The notes below the pieces were generated by a model, which saw nothing but the letters and a program-made list of their open reading frames with translations, did not search any database and was not told where the DNA came from. A stretch of 12,810 nucleotides of DNA, taken from Brachyspira catarrhinii. Its GTDB lineage: Bacteria > Spirochaetota > Brachyspiria > Brachyspirales > Brachyspiraceae. Shown here piece by piece: positions 1-6,131 of this stretch; positions within the stretch are counted from its first letter, which is position 1; each line of letters starts with the position of its first letter. The stretch spans positions 1 to 12,810 of the forward strand of contig NZ_SJDU01000024.1 of assembly GCF_005518285.1 (NCBI RefSeq), read 5' to 3'. The position numbers were made by a program, and so were the translations under genes.

Positions 1-16
1 GCTTTGCTTAACGAAA

Positions 17-95
17 TTATAGTATGCTAATTTATAGTATTTAATCATAATTAAACTATCCATTATTTATTAACTTTATGATTAAAATATAGCAT
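17..95. repeat. AT-rich upstream region with direct and inverted repeats
   Basis: Seen directly: TTATAGTAT occurs twice (17-25 and 32-40). TTTAATCATAA (40-50) is the exact reverse complement of TTATGATTAAA (76-86), and ATGCTA (24-29) of TAGCAT (90-95), so the arms are nested. No gene is visible in 1-240. The surrounding DNA is extremely AT-rich, so chance is a serious alternative. It could be an operator for the sulfatase gene or the end of a transcript entering from the left. No convincing promoter was found. The best weak candidate is TTGATT (144-149) with TATCAT (167-172). Confidence 0.35.
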
Positions 96-240
96 GAATT
101 AAAAAATATGTCAATAGTTTAATACAATTTTTTTTATTACATCTTGATTTACAAAATAAAATATATTATCATTTAAAATCAATAAAAATAATATTTAATT
201 TATATAATTAATTTATAAACTTTGCGAGGATTAAATTAAA

Positions 241-1986
241 TTGAAAATTAAAAAAATATTATATAATTTTTATATTAACTCTTTTATAATTATTTCAATA
301 TTATATTGCGCGATAACTCAATTTTTACTTCCATCGCTTTCGATTGACAAATTTAAAATAAGTTTGATAGATATATTATATGTTTATTTATTTTCTCTGA
401 TTTCTTTTTATCTATCAAATAAAAAATTAATAATCTCTTATCTTTTTATTATAGTTGCCGTTTTTTCATTTTTCGCAATAGAACCTTTAGGAATAACTAT
501 ACTGACAAAACCGATATTTTTTACCGATATGCAAGATTTATATCCTTCGCTGATAGAAGTTTTGCCTCTTTATATGCAAATAATTACGATAGCCGCAACA
601 ATATTATATTTTTCATCGCTTTTGGCTTTCGCTTTATATTTTTTATTTAGACTAATTAAAATATTGTTAGAAAATAAGAAAAAAGGAATTATATTATTTT
701 TTATAATTATGATTACGACTTATTTATCGTTTTTTAGACAAGTTAAAATTGATTCGATATATCCAAATTATATTGAAAGAGTAAATAAATTTGGAATAAT
801 CAATTCTATAAGTTATAGAATTTCTTTCGACAGAGAAAATAATAAAATAACCGCAAATATTGATAATGTCAAAAATTCAATCGAATTATTAAAACATGCG
901 CAAAACAAAAGAGATATTTCCAATTTGATTATGCCTTATGATTTTGAAAGTCCGAATAAAAGAGATGTATTTATAATATTTATGGAATCTTTTTACGACT
1001 ATAGCCATTTTTTAGAATTGTTTGACAACGACCCTTTTCCAAAAGAATATAGAGAATGGGCTTCAAAATCCGCAAAAGTGGGACCAAACGATGGCAACGG
1101 AAGTTTATTTGCGAGGCTTTCTGGTTTAATTGGAACTTCGCCGATTTATCCGAAAAAACAAAAAAGCCCGATAAATACGACTTTGCCCTTTTTAATGAAA
1201 GAAGCGGGATATAAAACTATAGCGCTCGAAGAATGCGGGATAACTTTTAACTTGGATAAATTATTTCCAAACATTGGATTTGAAGAGATTATATTTAATT
1301 TGGGACTCACAAACATAAAAAATTATATTAAGAATAACGATTTTGAAGAACCGTTGTTTGTTTCGGGATTTACTTTTTTGGGACATGCTGGAAGTCATAT
1401 AAAAAACGATTTGAATATTTTTGAAAACAATAAAAGATTTGCAGAAAAAATAAATAGAAAAGATAGAAAAGTTTTGCTCGAAACTATTGAGAATTCCGTT
1501 CAATCTGCAATTGATATAATAGAAACAAAAAATATAATTCTTAAAAAATATCCCGATGCGATTATAATTTTTAAGCATGACCATTTATATCCTTATTTGG
1601 CGGGAATGATTCATAATTCTTCGATAGACGAAAAAATTAAAAAAGAATTTTTTGAATCTCATGCCGTAAGCCCACTTTTAATTTGGAACGGAAAAAATGG
1701 AGCTTTCAAATTGGAAGACGGATTTCCTCCCGAAAATATTCCTTTATTCATAGCGGCGAATACGGGAATAAGTTATACGAATTCCATAATTTCGCTTTTG
1801 TATAAAGATAGAGTCGAAGGTATTATAAGATTTTACAATAATTTTTATACTAACGAAAATAATAAAATCGTCAAAATAGAAGTTGGCAAAGAAAGTTTAT
1901 CATATAAATATAATTACGCTCAAAGAATTGTATCGGAAGATATTTTAAGAGGCGAAAAATATTTTAACGATATAATAACTCGATAA
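241..1986 (+). CDS. LTA synthase-like membrane sulfatase/phosphoglycerol transferase
   Basis: A 581-aa integral membrane enzyme of the alkaline-phosphatase/sulfatase superfamily, resembling lipoteichoic acid synthase and other phosphoglycerol or phosphoethanolamine transferases. Five hydrophobic segments lie near residues 12-30, 41-58, 63-80, 111-138 and 149-164, followed by a large domain expected outside the membrane (about 240-540). Catalytic-type residues are visible: E249 in IIFMES, a candidate nucleophile S288 in GNGSLFARL (where LTA synthases use Thr), H382/H386 in FLGHAGSH, and the metal-binding D447-H448 in FKHDHLY. The start is TTG, supported by GAGGA at 226-230, 10 nt upstream. Family knowledge suggests it transfers a head group to a surface polymer or lipid; the substrate cannot be read from sequence. 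The next gene has its own promoter, so the two are probably not one operon. No hairpin terminator follows. Confidence 0.85.
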   Translation: MKIKKILYNFYINSFIIISILYCAITQFLLPSLSIDKFKISLIDILYVYLFSLISFYLSNKKLIISYLFIIVAVFSFFAIEPLGITILTKPIFFTDMQDLYPSLIEVLPLYMQIITIAATILYFSSLLAFALYFLFRLIKILLENKKKGIILFFIIMITTYLSFFRQVKIDSIYPNYIERVNKFGIINSISYRISFDRENNKITANIDNVKNSIELLKHAQNKRDISNLIMPYDFESPNKRDVFIIFMESFYDYSHFLELFDNDPFPKEYREWASKSAKVGPNDGNGSLFARLSGLIGTSPIYPKKQKSPINTTLPFLMKEAGYKTIALEECGITFNLDKLFPNIGFEEIIFNLGLTNIKNYIKNNDFEEPLFVSGFTFLGHAGSHIKNDLNIFENNKRFAEKINRKDRKVLLETIENSVQSAIDIIETKNIILKKYPDAIIIFKHDHLYPYLAGMIHNSSIDEKIKKEFFESHAVSPLLIWNGKNGAFKLEDGFPPENIPLFIAANTGISYTNSIISLLYKDRVEGIIRFYNNFYTNENNKIVKIEVGKESLSYKYNYAQRIVSEDILRGEKYFNDIITR

Positions 1987-2004
1987 TTTTTTTAGATTAA
2001 ACTA

Positions 2005-2032
2005 TTGACATATTTTTTAAAAATGTTATAAT
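2005..2032 (+). promoter_or_regulatory. Consensus extended -10 promoter for uORF/glycosyltransferase
   Basis: Perfect -35 TTGACA (2005-2010), a 16-nt spacer, and perfect -10 TATAAT (2027-2032) preceded by TG (2024-2025), an extended -10. Transcription would start near 2039, leaving a leader of about 245 nt before the glycosyltransferase ATG at 2285. This is the strongest sigma-70-type promoter in the window and shares its TGTTAWAAT form with the cas promoter. Confidence 0.8.
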
Positions 2033-2052
2033 TTTCTATAAATTAAATTAAC

Positions 2053-2095
2053 GCTAAAGCGGGCTTTAAGCAAATAACCGAAAAAAGAATTTCGG
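2053..2095 (+). other. Two small stem-loops in the glycosyltransferase mRNA leader
   Basis: The first hairpin is AAAGC (2056-2060) with GCTTT (2063-2067), within 2053-2071. The second is CCGAAA (2078-2083) with TTTCGG (2090-2095) and a 6-nt loop. Neither is followed by a T-tract, so they do not look like terminators. They lie just after the predicted transcription start and before the GGGGG ribosome-binding site of the small repeat ORF, so they may stabilise the leader or affect translation. I recognise no riboswitch class. Confidence 0.45.
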
Positions 2096-2125
2096 ATTTA
2101 AATAGTTTAACGGGGGAAAATTCTC

Positions 2126-2200
2126 ATGAACGCAACGCAACGCAACGCAACGCAACGCAACGCAACGCAACGCAACGCAACCTACAATTATATCTTCTAA
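2126..2200 (+). CDS. Short upstream ORF built on pentanucleotide repeats (24 aa)
   Basis: The ATG at 2126 follows GGGGG (2112-2116, 9-nt gap) and opens a 24-codon frame: Met, three NATQR pentapeptides, then NATYNYIF and TAA (2198-2200). Almost the whole peptide is encoded by the AACGC tandem repeat. Because the unit is 5 nt, losing or gaining one unit changes the downstream frame. With 9 or 12 units the frame stays open to a TAA at 2296-2298, overlapping the glycosyltransferase start at 2285 and adding a hydrophobic tail. With 10 (present) or 11 units it stops early. Inference: a leader peptide or phase-variable upstream ORF acting by translational coupling. No homologue is recognised, and translation is unproven. 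Confidence 0.4.
   Translation: MNATQRNATQRNATQRNATYNYIF
2129..2181 (+). repeat. AACGC pentanucleotide tandem repeat, 10 perfect units
   Basis: Ten uninterrupted AACGC units (2129-2178) followed by a partial AAC (2179-2181). It is strikingly G+C-rich against the flanking DNA. Perfect short tandem repeats of this length are prone to slipped-strand mispairing in bacteria (established knowledge). It sits between a strong promoter and a cell-surface glycosyltransferase, a classical place for contingency loci. Confidence 0.95.
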
Positions 2201-2284
2201 CTAATAATTATTTAGAATTTTATTTATCGCAATTTTTTGATTTCTTTTTAATAATTTATATCATTTTAATTTGGGGGCTATTCT

Positions 2285-3376
2285 ATGCCTCTATTTAATA
2301 AATTATTGCATTCAAAAATAAGAAATAAATTGGGAATAAAAATAAGCCAAACTTTAACAAATAAATCCGTGTCGGCTAAAGAAATAAAATATAAAAAATA
2401 TATTCCTCTAAAATATGATTGCGAAGAAAAAGAAGAATTTATATGCCAAATAGAAAACGGAAGAGTTTTTGCAGATTGGGGATTTATTTTTACGGAAGAC
2501 GGATTTTATATAAAAGACGTTTTGCCGCTAAATATAGTCGATAGTCCGCAAGAATTATTGGGAAGATTTATATTTTATAAATTTAGAAAAAGAAGAAAAA
2601 TTAAAGGAAACATATTCGTTTTAAAATCGCAATGGCATGTTTATTACGGACATTGGATGCATGAAATATTATCTCGGATATTTTTACTTAAAGATTCGAA
2701 ATTATTTGACGAGGTAGACACTATTATTTTAAGTAAACATTGTAAATCGAAATTTTATTTGGAAGGACTTAAATTATTCGGTTTAAATAAGAAGAAAATT
2801 ATATTCGTTAATGACGAAGAAGAAATAATATGCGACAATTTATATTTTTCGTCTTTTCCCGGAATTTTGGTTGCAAATCCTCCAAAATGGTTATGCGATA
2901 AATATTTAAATCTTACTAAAGAACTGCTTTCAAAAAATAATTTTCATTTTTACGATAAAATTTATATAAGCCGAAAAAGAGTAAAAACGAGAAATATTTT
3001 GAACGAAGACGAACTAATAAATATTTTATCTCCGTTAGGTTATAAAGTGATTTATCCAGAGGATTATTCTTTGGAAGAGCAGTTTTGCATATTTAATAAG
3101 GCTAAAAAAATTATATCCGTATTGGGAAGCGGACTTACAAATTTAGTTTGCTGCGATAAGGAAACTTCGGTTTTAGGAATAGTGTCTTATGCAAGTTATG
3201 AAGACTGTCATCGCAATATTTGTAAAACTATAGGGATGAAATATTTTGAATATGTTGAAAATAATCCAGATAATATCGTCTATTTCAATAAAATAATTAA
3301 GGACAGAAACAGAAATAATTTTAAAATCGATTTGGATTTATTTAAAGAAAAATTAAAAGATTTTGAAAATTCTTAA
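2285..3376 (+). CDS. GT61-family (DUF563) glycosyltransferase
   Basis: A 363-aa protein with the layout of glycosyltransferase family 61 (DUF563), enzymes that often build capsule, O-antigen or other surface glycans. An N-terminal half holds the aromatic/His motif WHVYYGHWMHE (residues 117-127). A C-terminal half holds KIYISRKR (225-232), R236-N237, and LGSGLTNLV (280-288), matching the family's basic 'isR...R.i.N' stretch and 'hGaGLtNl' loop; here the usual His-Gly-Ala-Gly reads Leu-Gly-Ser-Gly. No signal peptide or membrane helix is evident, suggesting a cytoplasmic or peripheral enzyme. The start has GGGGG at 2273-2277, 7 nt upstream. It is driven by the promoter at 2005-2032 through a long leader containing the AACGC repeat, which may make expression variable. 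Donor and acceptor are unknown. Confidence 0.8.
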   Translation: MPLFNKLLHSKIRNKLGIKISQTLTNKSVSAKEIKYKKYIPLKYDCEEKEEFICQIENGRVFADWGFIFTEDGFYIKDVLPLNIVDSPQELLGRFIFYKFRKRRKIKGNIFVLKSQWHVYYGHWMHEILSRIFLLKDSKLFDEVDTIILSKHCKSKFYLEGLKLFGLNKKKIIFVNDEEEIICDNLYFSSFPGILVANPPKWLCDKYLNLTKELLSKNNFHFYDKIYISRKRVKTRNILNEDELINILSPLGYKVIYPEDYSLEEQFCIFNKAKKIISVLGSGLTNLVCCDKETSVLGIVSYASYEDCHRNICKTIGMKYFEYVENNPDNIVYFNKIIKDRNRNNFKIDLDLFKEKLKDFENS

Positions 3377-3393
3377 ATTAATTAAAGCATAAT

Positions 3394-3451
3394 GAAGCCC
3401 CTCGTTTTTTGATTGCTTCGGATTTTCACCCTCGCAATGACAAAATGACGA
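3394..3451. repeat. Degenerate interspersed palindromic repeat (REP-like)
   Basis: The stretch contains GAAGC (3394-3398) paired with GCTTC (3415-3419), and ATTGC (3412-3416) paired with GCAAT (3434-3438). Read on the minus strand it goes GTCATTGCGAGGG...CCGAAGCAATC, which resembles a short intergenic repeat (CATTGCGAG...GAAGCAATC) that I recall from many unrelated bacterial genomes; this match is from memory and unchecked. It lies between the glycosyltransferase stop and the cas promoter and might act as a weak bidirectional transcript end, though it lacks a clean hairpin plus T-tract. Confidence 0.45.
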
Positions 3452-3472
3452 TAAATTTTTTCAATATTTCGC

Positions 3473-3500
3473 TTGACAACTAATACTAATATGTTAAAAT
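3473..3500 (+). promoter_or_regulatory. Promoter of the cas operon
   Basis: Perfect -35 TTGACA (3473-3478), 16-nt spacer, and -10 TAAAAT (3495-3500) with an extended TG at 3492-3493. Transcription would start near 3507, about 30 nt before the cas6 ATG. Architecture and spacing match the promoter at 2005-2032. No other convincing promoter was seen between cas6 and cas2, so it probably drives the whole operon. Confidence 0.75.
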
Positions 3501-3522
3501 ACACTATATAAATTTATTAGTA
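3484..3522. promoter_or_regulatory. Inverted repeat flanking the cas -10 box, candidate operator
   Basis: TACTAATA (3484-3491) and TATTAGTA (3515-3522) are exact reverse complements. Their centres are 31 bp apart, close to three helical turns, with the -10 box and predicted start site between them. The left arm overlaps a direct ACTAATACTAATA repeat (3479-3491). This geometry suits a dimeric repressor bridging or occluding the promoter. The sequence is AT-rich, so chance cannot be excluded, and no regulator gene is in the window. Confidence 0.4.
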
Positions 3523-3538
3523 ATGACGAGTGAAAATT

Positions 3539-4321
3539 ATGAGAATTAAATTACATTTCGAGCTTGAAAATAAAATAATACCTAAAGATTACAGGATTTT
3601 AATTTTAAGTTTTATAAAAAATTCTTTGGGAAAAAATTTTGAAAAAAGTTATAAAGAAATTTATGAAAGCAAACCAATAATGAAATTTTTTACTTTTTCC
3701 GTTTATCTTCCAAAACCAAAAATTGAAAAAGATAAAATAGAACTTGATAAAAATTATTTCAATGCGGTTTTTTCTATTTACGACAATAAAAGGTTTATCG
3801 AATTTTATAATTCTTTTAATTCGATGATTATAAAAAATAACGAAGAAAATGAAGAACATTCCTATCCGCTTAAAGATAATAAAATGATATTGAAAAATAT
3901 AACTATGTTAAATGAAAAAATTATTACTTCAAATAGAGCGATTATAAAATTTTTAAGCCCGCTCGTTGTGAGAAAGCATGAGGAAATAACGATTAACGAA
4001 AAACGAAAAGGCAAAGATATTTATTTGGATTTTAACGACAGCGATTTTAACGAACAACTTAATTATTCCGTTACAAGATTGATTAAAGATTTGAAATTAG
4101 ACGGCGTTAATTCAAATATAAAATTAGAGCCTTGCAAGTCCGCGAGAAAAACGGTTGTCGATTTCAAAGATGTTTCAATACATTCCTCAATAGGCGAATA
4201 TATTATTTCGGGCGAGAGCGCACTTTTGAATATTTTATATAAAACGGGAATCGGCGGCAGACGAGGCGAAGGATTTGGAATGTTCGATGTAATTAAAGAA
4301 TTAAAAAGCGAGGGAATTTAA
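3539..4321 (+). CDS. cas6: CRISPR-associated endoribonuclease Cas6
   Basis: A 260-aa Cas6, the RAMP-fold RNase that cuts the CRISPR transcript within each repeat to give crRNAs. The hallmark is the C-terminal glycine-rich loop GIGGRRGEGFGMF (residues 237-249), plus an N-terminal ferredoxin-like start (MRIKLHFEL) and KFFTFSVYLP (49-58), typical of the family. The His that many Cas6 proteins carry just before the FTFS strand is not there; the aligned place reads IYES with Tyr42. I chose the ATG at 3539, which gives the usual Cas6 N-terminus and has GACGAG upstream; an in-frame GTG at 3530 would add three residues. First gene of the operon; cas8b starts 4 nt after its stop. Base composition resembles the flanking chromosomal genes more than cas8b does. 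Confidence 0.9.
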   Translation: MRIKLHFELENKIIPKDYRILILSFIKNSLGKNFEKSYKEIYESKPIMKFFTFSVYLPKPKIEKDKIELDKNYFNAVFSIYDNKRFIEFYNSFNSMIIKNNEENEEHSYPLKDNKMILKNITMLNEKIITSNRAIIKFLSPLVVRKHEEITINEKRKGKDIYLDFNDSDFNEQLNYSVTRLIKDLKLDGVNSNIKLEPCKSARKTVVDFKDVSIHSSIGEYIISGESALLNILYKTGIGGRRGEGFGMFDVIKELKSEGI

Positions 4322-4325
4322 TTTT

Positions 4326-6110
4326 ATGGCAAGCAAAAAATCTATTAAAGAAAATAAAAAGTCCATTGATAAGGATAACGGATATTTTAAAGTAAGCCTT
4401 GATACTTTTCTTTATAACGCGGGAATTGTCGGGTTTATTCAAGTTTTAAAAGAGAAAGAGTCTGGAGCGGAAGAAGGAAAAAATAAAGATTATTATATCG
4501 AAAGGCAAGATTTATTTATTAAAAAAGAATTTCTTAAAAATTCTAATTTAGCTCAAGCATATATTGATGCAATTTGTTATAAATTTAAAAATGATACTTT
4601 TTTTGAAAATATTAAAGATGAAAAATCATTTAAAAAAGAAATTGAAAATATTTGCAAGCAAGTTGAAAAAGGAGGAAAATATAAACAGGCAATAAAGAAA
4701 ATAGGATTATCAAAAAAATATGATTATGAAACGGAATTAATTAAATTATCTTATGACGACAGAATCGAGAAAGCAAAAATAATGTTAAATGATATAAAAA
4801 AGAATAAAAAATTAAATTCTATATTAAACTTTTATAGCGTTTATGGTAAAATAATGGCTTTTTGGAAACAATTGGCATTTATGGATTCTGCCAATACTTC
4901 GGATTATGAATTGACTTTTATTATAGAAAAGTATTTTACAAATTCTATAAAGAAAATTGCATTGGATAAAAGCAAAAAAGAAATTGAAGATTACTGTTTT
5001 ATGTGTTCAAATCCGATATATGACGATTATGTTTACGAATCTTTAGGACAAAAGAAAAAAGAAAATTCAAATAATGAAAAAGAATTGAAAACAAAGCCTT
5101 ATAGCACTTCATTTATCAACGGACTAGCTCAAGACCTTGAAGGGAAGAGTTCTCAATTTTGGAATCATAATCCAGATGTTCGTATATGCCCTTTATGCGC
5201 TTTTATTTATGCATGCGTTCCTATTGGATTTATTGATACAAAAAATTTTTTCGTATTTATTAATAAAAACGATAGTATAAATTTTTTAATAGACGAAAAT
5301 AAAAATTATGAAGATAAATTACTAAATCTTAATAAATATAACATAAATTATTTTAACGCTTATATTCAAAATAAAATAGAGAAAAATGAGAAAGAAATAG
5401 AAGGTATAGAATTCGTAATATGCGAGAGAAAAAATAAAAAAGATAATAAATATAGATATGTAATAAAAAATATTGATAAAAATGTTTTGCATATTCTTAA
5501 AGCCTCTGAAGTATATTTAAGCGAATTATATTATAACAATATAAAATGCTCGTTTGATAATAAAACTTCATTGGACGCTTTTAACGAATGCATAGAAAAT
5601 ATTTTTAGAAATGTTAATCAATATAATTTATTGTATAAAATGTATATGGCAAAATATCCCGATAAAATAAAATTTGATGATATAATAAAAGCGTTATATT
5701 TTATTTTACAGATACAAATAATAAAAAATTCAATATTTACAAAAGGAGATAAAAATATGAATGATATGATTCAAAAAGGCGAAGAGGCATGCAAACAAGG
5801 GTTTATATTGAGAAGGTATATAGCCGAAAGTATAGACGAAAAAGTTTATTCGCAAGAAGTTACGGATAAAATAAAGGGAATGAGTTTTAAACTCGTTAAC
5901 TCCGTTCAGACTTGCAATTTTAATCTTTTTAGAGATATTTTATTTCATACATATATAGCGTTAGGTAAAAATATACCTAATATAATTATGGATATGAGAG
6001 AAAGTAAAGATATTTTTAAAGATTTAGGATATTCTTATTTAGCTGGTTTTAACGGGGCATATAGGAAAGAAGATAACGATAATAATTTAAATAATAACGA
6101 TAAAGAATAA
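4326..6110 (+). CDS. cas8b: Type I-B Cascade large subunit Cas8b (Cst1 type)
   Basis: A 594-aa large subunit that in type I complexes binds the crRNA 5' end, recognises the PAM and recruits Cas3. The call rests on position between cas6 and a Cst2-type cas7, on length, and on two CxxC pairs, C224/C227 (CFMC) and C288/C291 (CPLC), a zinc-finger-like layout typical of Cst1/Cas8a1-Cas8b1 proteins. The N-terminal part contains YFKVSLDTFLYNAGIVGF (18-35), characteristic of this group. The C-terminal part (about 478-594) is predicted helical and ends in an Asn/Asp-rich tail. GAGGG precedes the ATG by about 10 nt. An internal ATG at 5757 with a much better Shine-Dalgarno probably yields a separate small subunit (see the Cas11 entry). 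CpG is scarce here compared with cas6 and cas1. Confidence 0.85.
   Translation: MASKKSIKENKKSIDKDNGYFKVSLDTFLYNAGIVGFIQVLKEKESGAEEGKNKDYYIERQDLFIKKEFLKNSNLAQAYIDAICYKFKNDTFFENIKDEKSFKKEIENICKQVEKGGKYKQAIKKIGLSKKYDYETELIKLSYDDRIEKAKIMLNDIKKNKKLNSILNFYSVYGKIMAFWKQLAFMDSANTSDYELTFIIEKYFTNSIKKIALDKSKKEIEDYCFMCSNPIYDDYVYESLGQKKKENSNNEKELKTKPYSTSFINGLAQDLEGKSSQFWNHNPDVRICPLCAFIYACVPIGFIDTKNFFVFINKNDSINFLIDENKNYEDKLLNLNKYNINYFNAYIQNKIEKNEKEIEGIEFVICERKNKKDNKYRYVIKNIDKNVLHILKASEVYLSELYYNNIKCSFDNKTSLDAFNECIENIFRNVNQYNLLYKMYMAKYPDKIKFDDIIKALYFILQIQIIKNSIFTKGDKNMNDMIQKGEEACKQGFILRRYIAESIDEKVYSQEVTDKIKGMSFKLVNSVQTCNFNLFRDILFHTYIALGKNIPNIIMDMRESKDIFKDLGYSYLAGFNGAYRKEDNDNNLNNNDKE
5744..5748 (+). promoter_or_regulatory. 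Internal Shine-Dalgarno inside cas8b
   Basis: AGGAG (5744-5748), within AAAAGGAGAT (5741-5750), lies 8 nt before an in-frame ATG at 5757. It matches the anti-Shine-Dalgarno better than cas8b's own site and is equal to the one before cas7 (AAAGGAG, 6118-6124). It decides the start of the predicted Cas11. Confidence 0.75.
5757..6110 (+). CDS. cas11b: Predicted Cas11b small subunit from internal start in cas8b
   Basis: An in-frame nested product of 117 aa (cas8b residues 478-594, starting MNDMIQKGEEACKQ), initiated at ATG 5757 with AGGAG 8 nt upstream. Established knowledge: in type I-B, I-C and I-D systems the Cascade small subunit Cas11 is translated from an internal start near the 3' end of the large-subunit gene, giving a roughly 110-140-aa helical protein that lines the complex between Cas7 and the target strand. 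Seen here: correct frame, size, location and ribosome-binding site, and absence of any separate cas11 gene in an otherwise complete operon. Inference: the gene makes both Cas8b and Cas11b. The last 14 or so residues are Asp/Asn/Lys-rich. Expression has not been shown from sequence alone. Confidence 0.7.
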   Translation: MNDMIQKGEEACKQGFILRRYIAESIDEKVYSQEVTDKIKGMSFKLVNSVQTCNFNLFRDILFHTYIALGKNIPNIIMDMRESKDIFKDLGYSYLAGFNGAYRKEDNDNNLNNNDKE

Positions 6111-6131
6111 ATAAAACAAAGGAGAATAATC

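Noticed and set aside
1261..1584. Open frame of 107 codons on the minus strand inside the sulfatase gene
   Set aside because: It lies antisense to a well-supported gene, has no recognisable domain, and its Phe/Ile/Asn-rich protein is what the reverse of Lys/Asn-rich coding DNA gives.
2053..2125. Known riboswitch in the glycosyltransferase leader
   Set aside because: Only two small hairpins are visible; no conserved core of any riboswitch class I know.
3377..3425. Intrinsic terminator after the glycosyltransferase
   Set aside because: The GAAGC/GCTTC pairing has a 16-nt loop and no T-tract after it; better described as a degenerate repeat.
3523..3549. Eight-codon frame (MTSENYEN) overlapping the cas6 start
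   Set aside because: No Shine-Dalgarno precedes its ATG, and such short frames are expected by chance.
3545..3560. Possible anti-repeat or mini-CRISPR near the cas6 start (TTACATTTCGAG compared with the reverse of the repeat)
   Set aside because: Only a short imperfect match in AT-rich coding sequence; no paired copies or spacer-like unit.
3605..3859. Minus-strand open frame within cas6
   Set aside because: Antisense shadow of cas6; Phe/Ile/Lys-rich, with no motif or supporting context.
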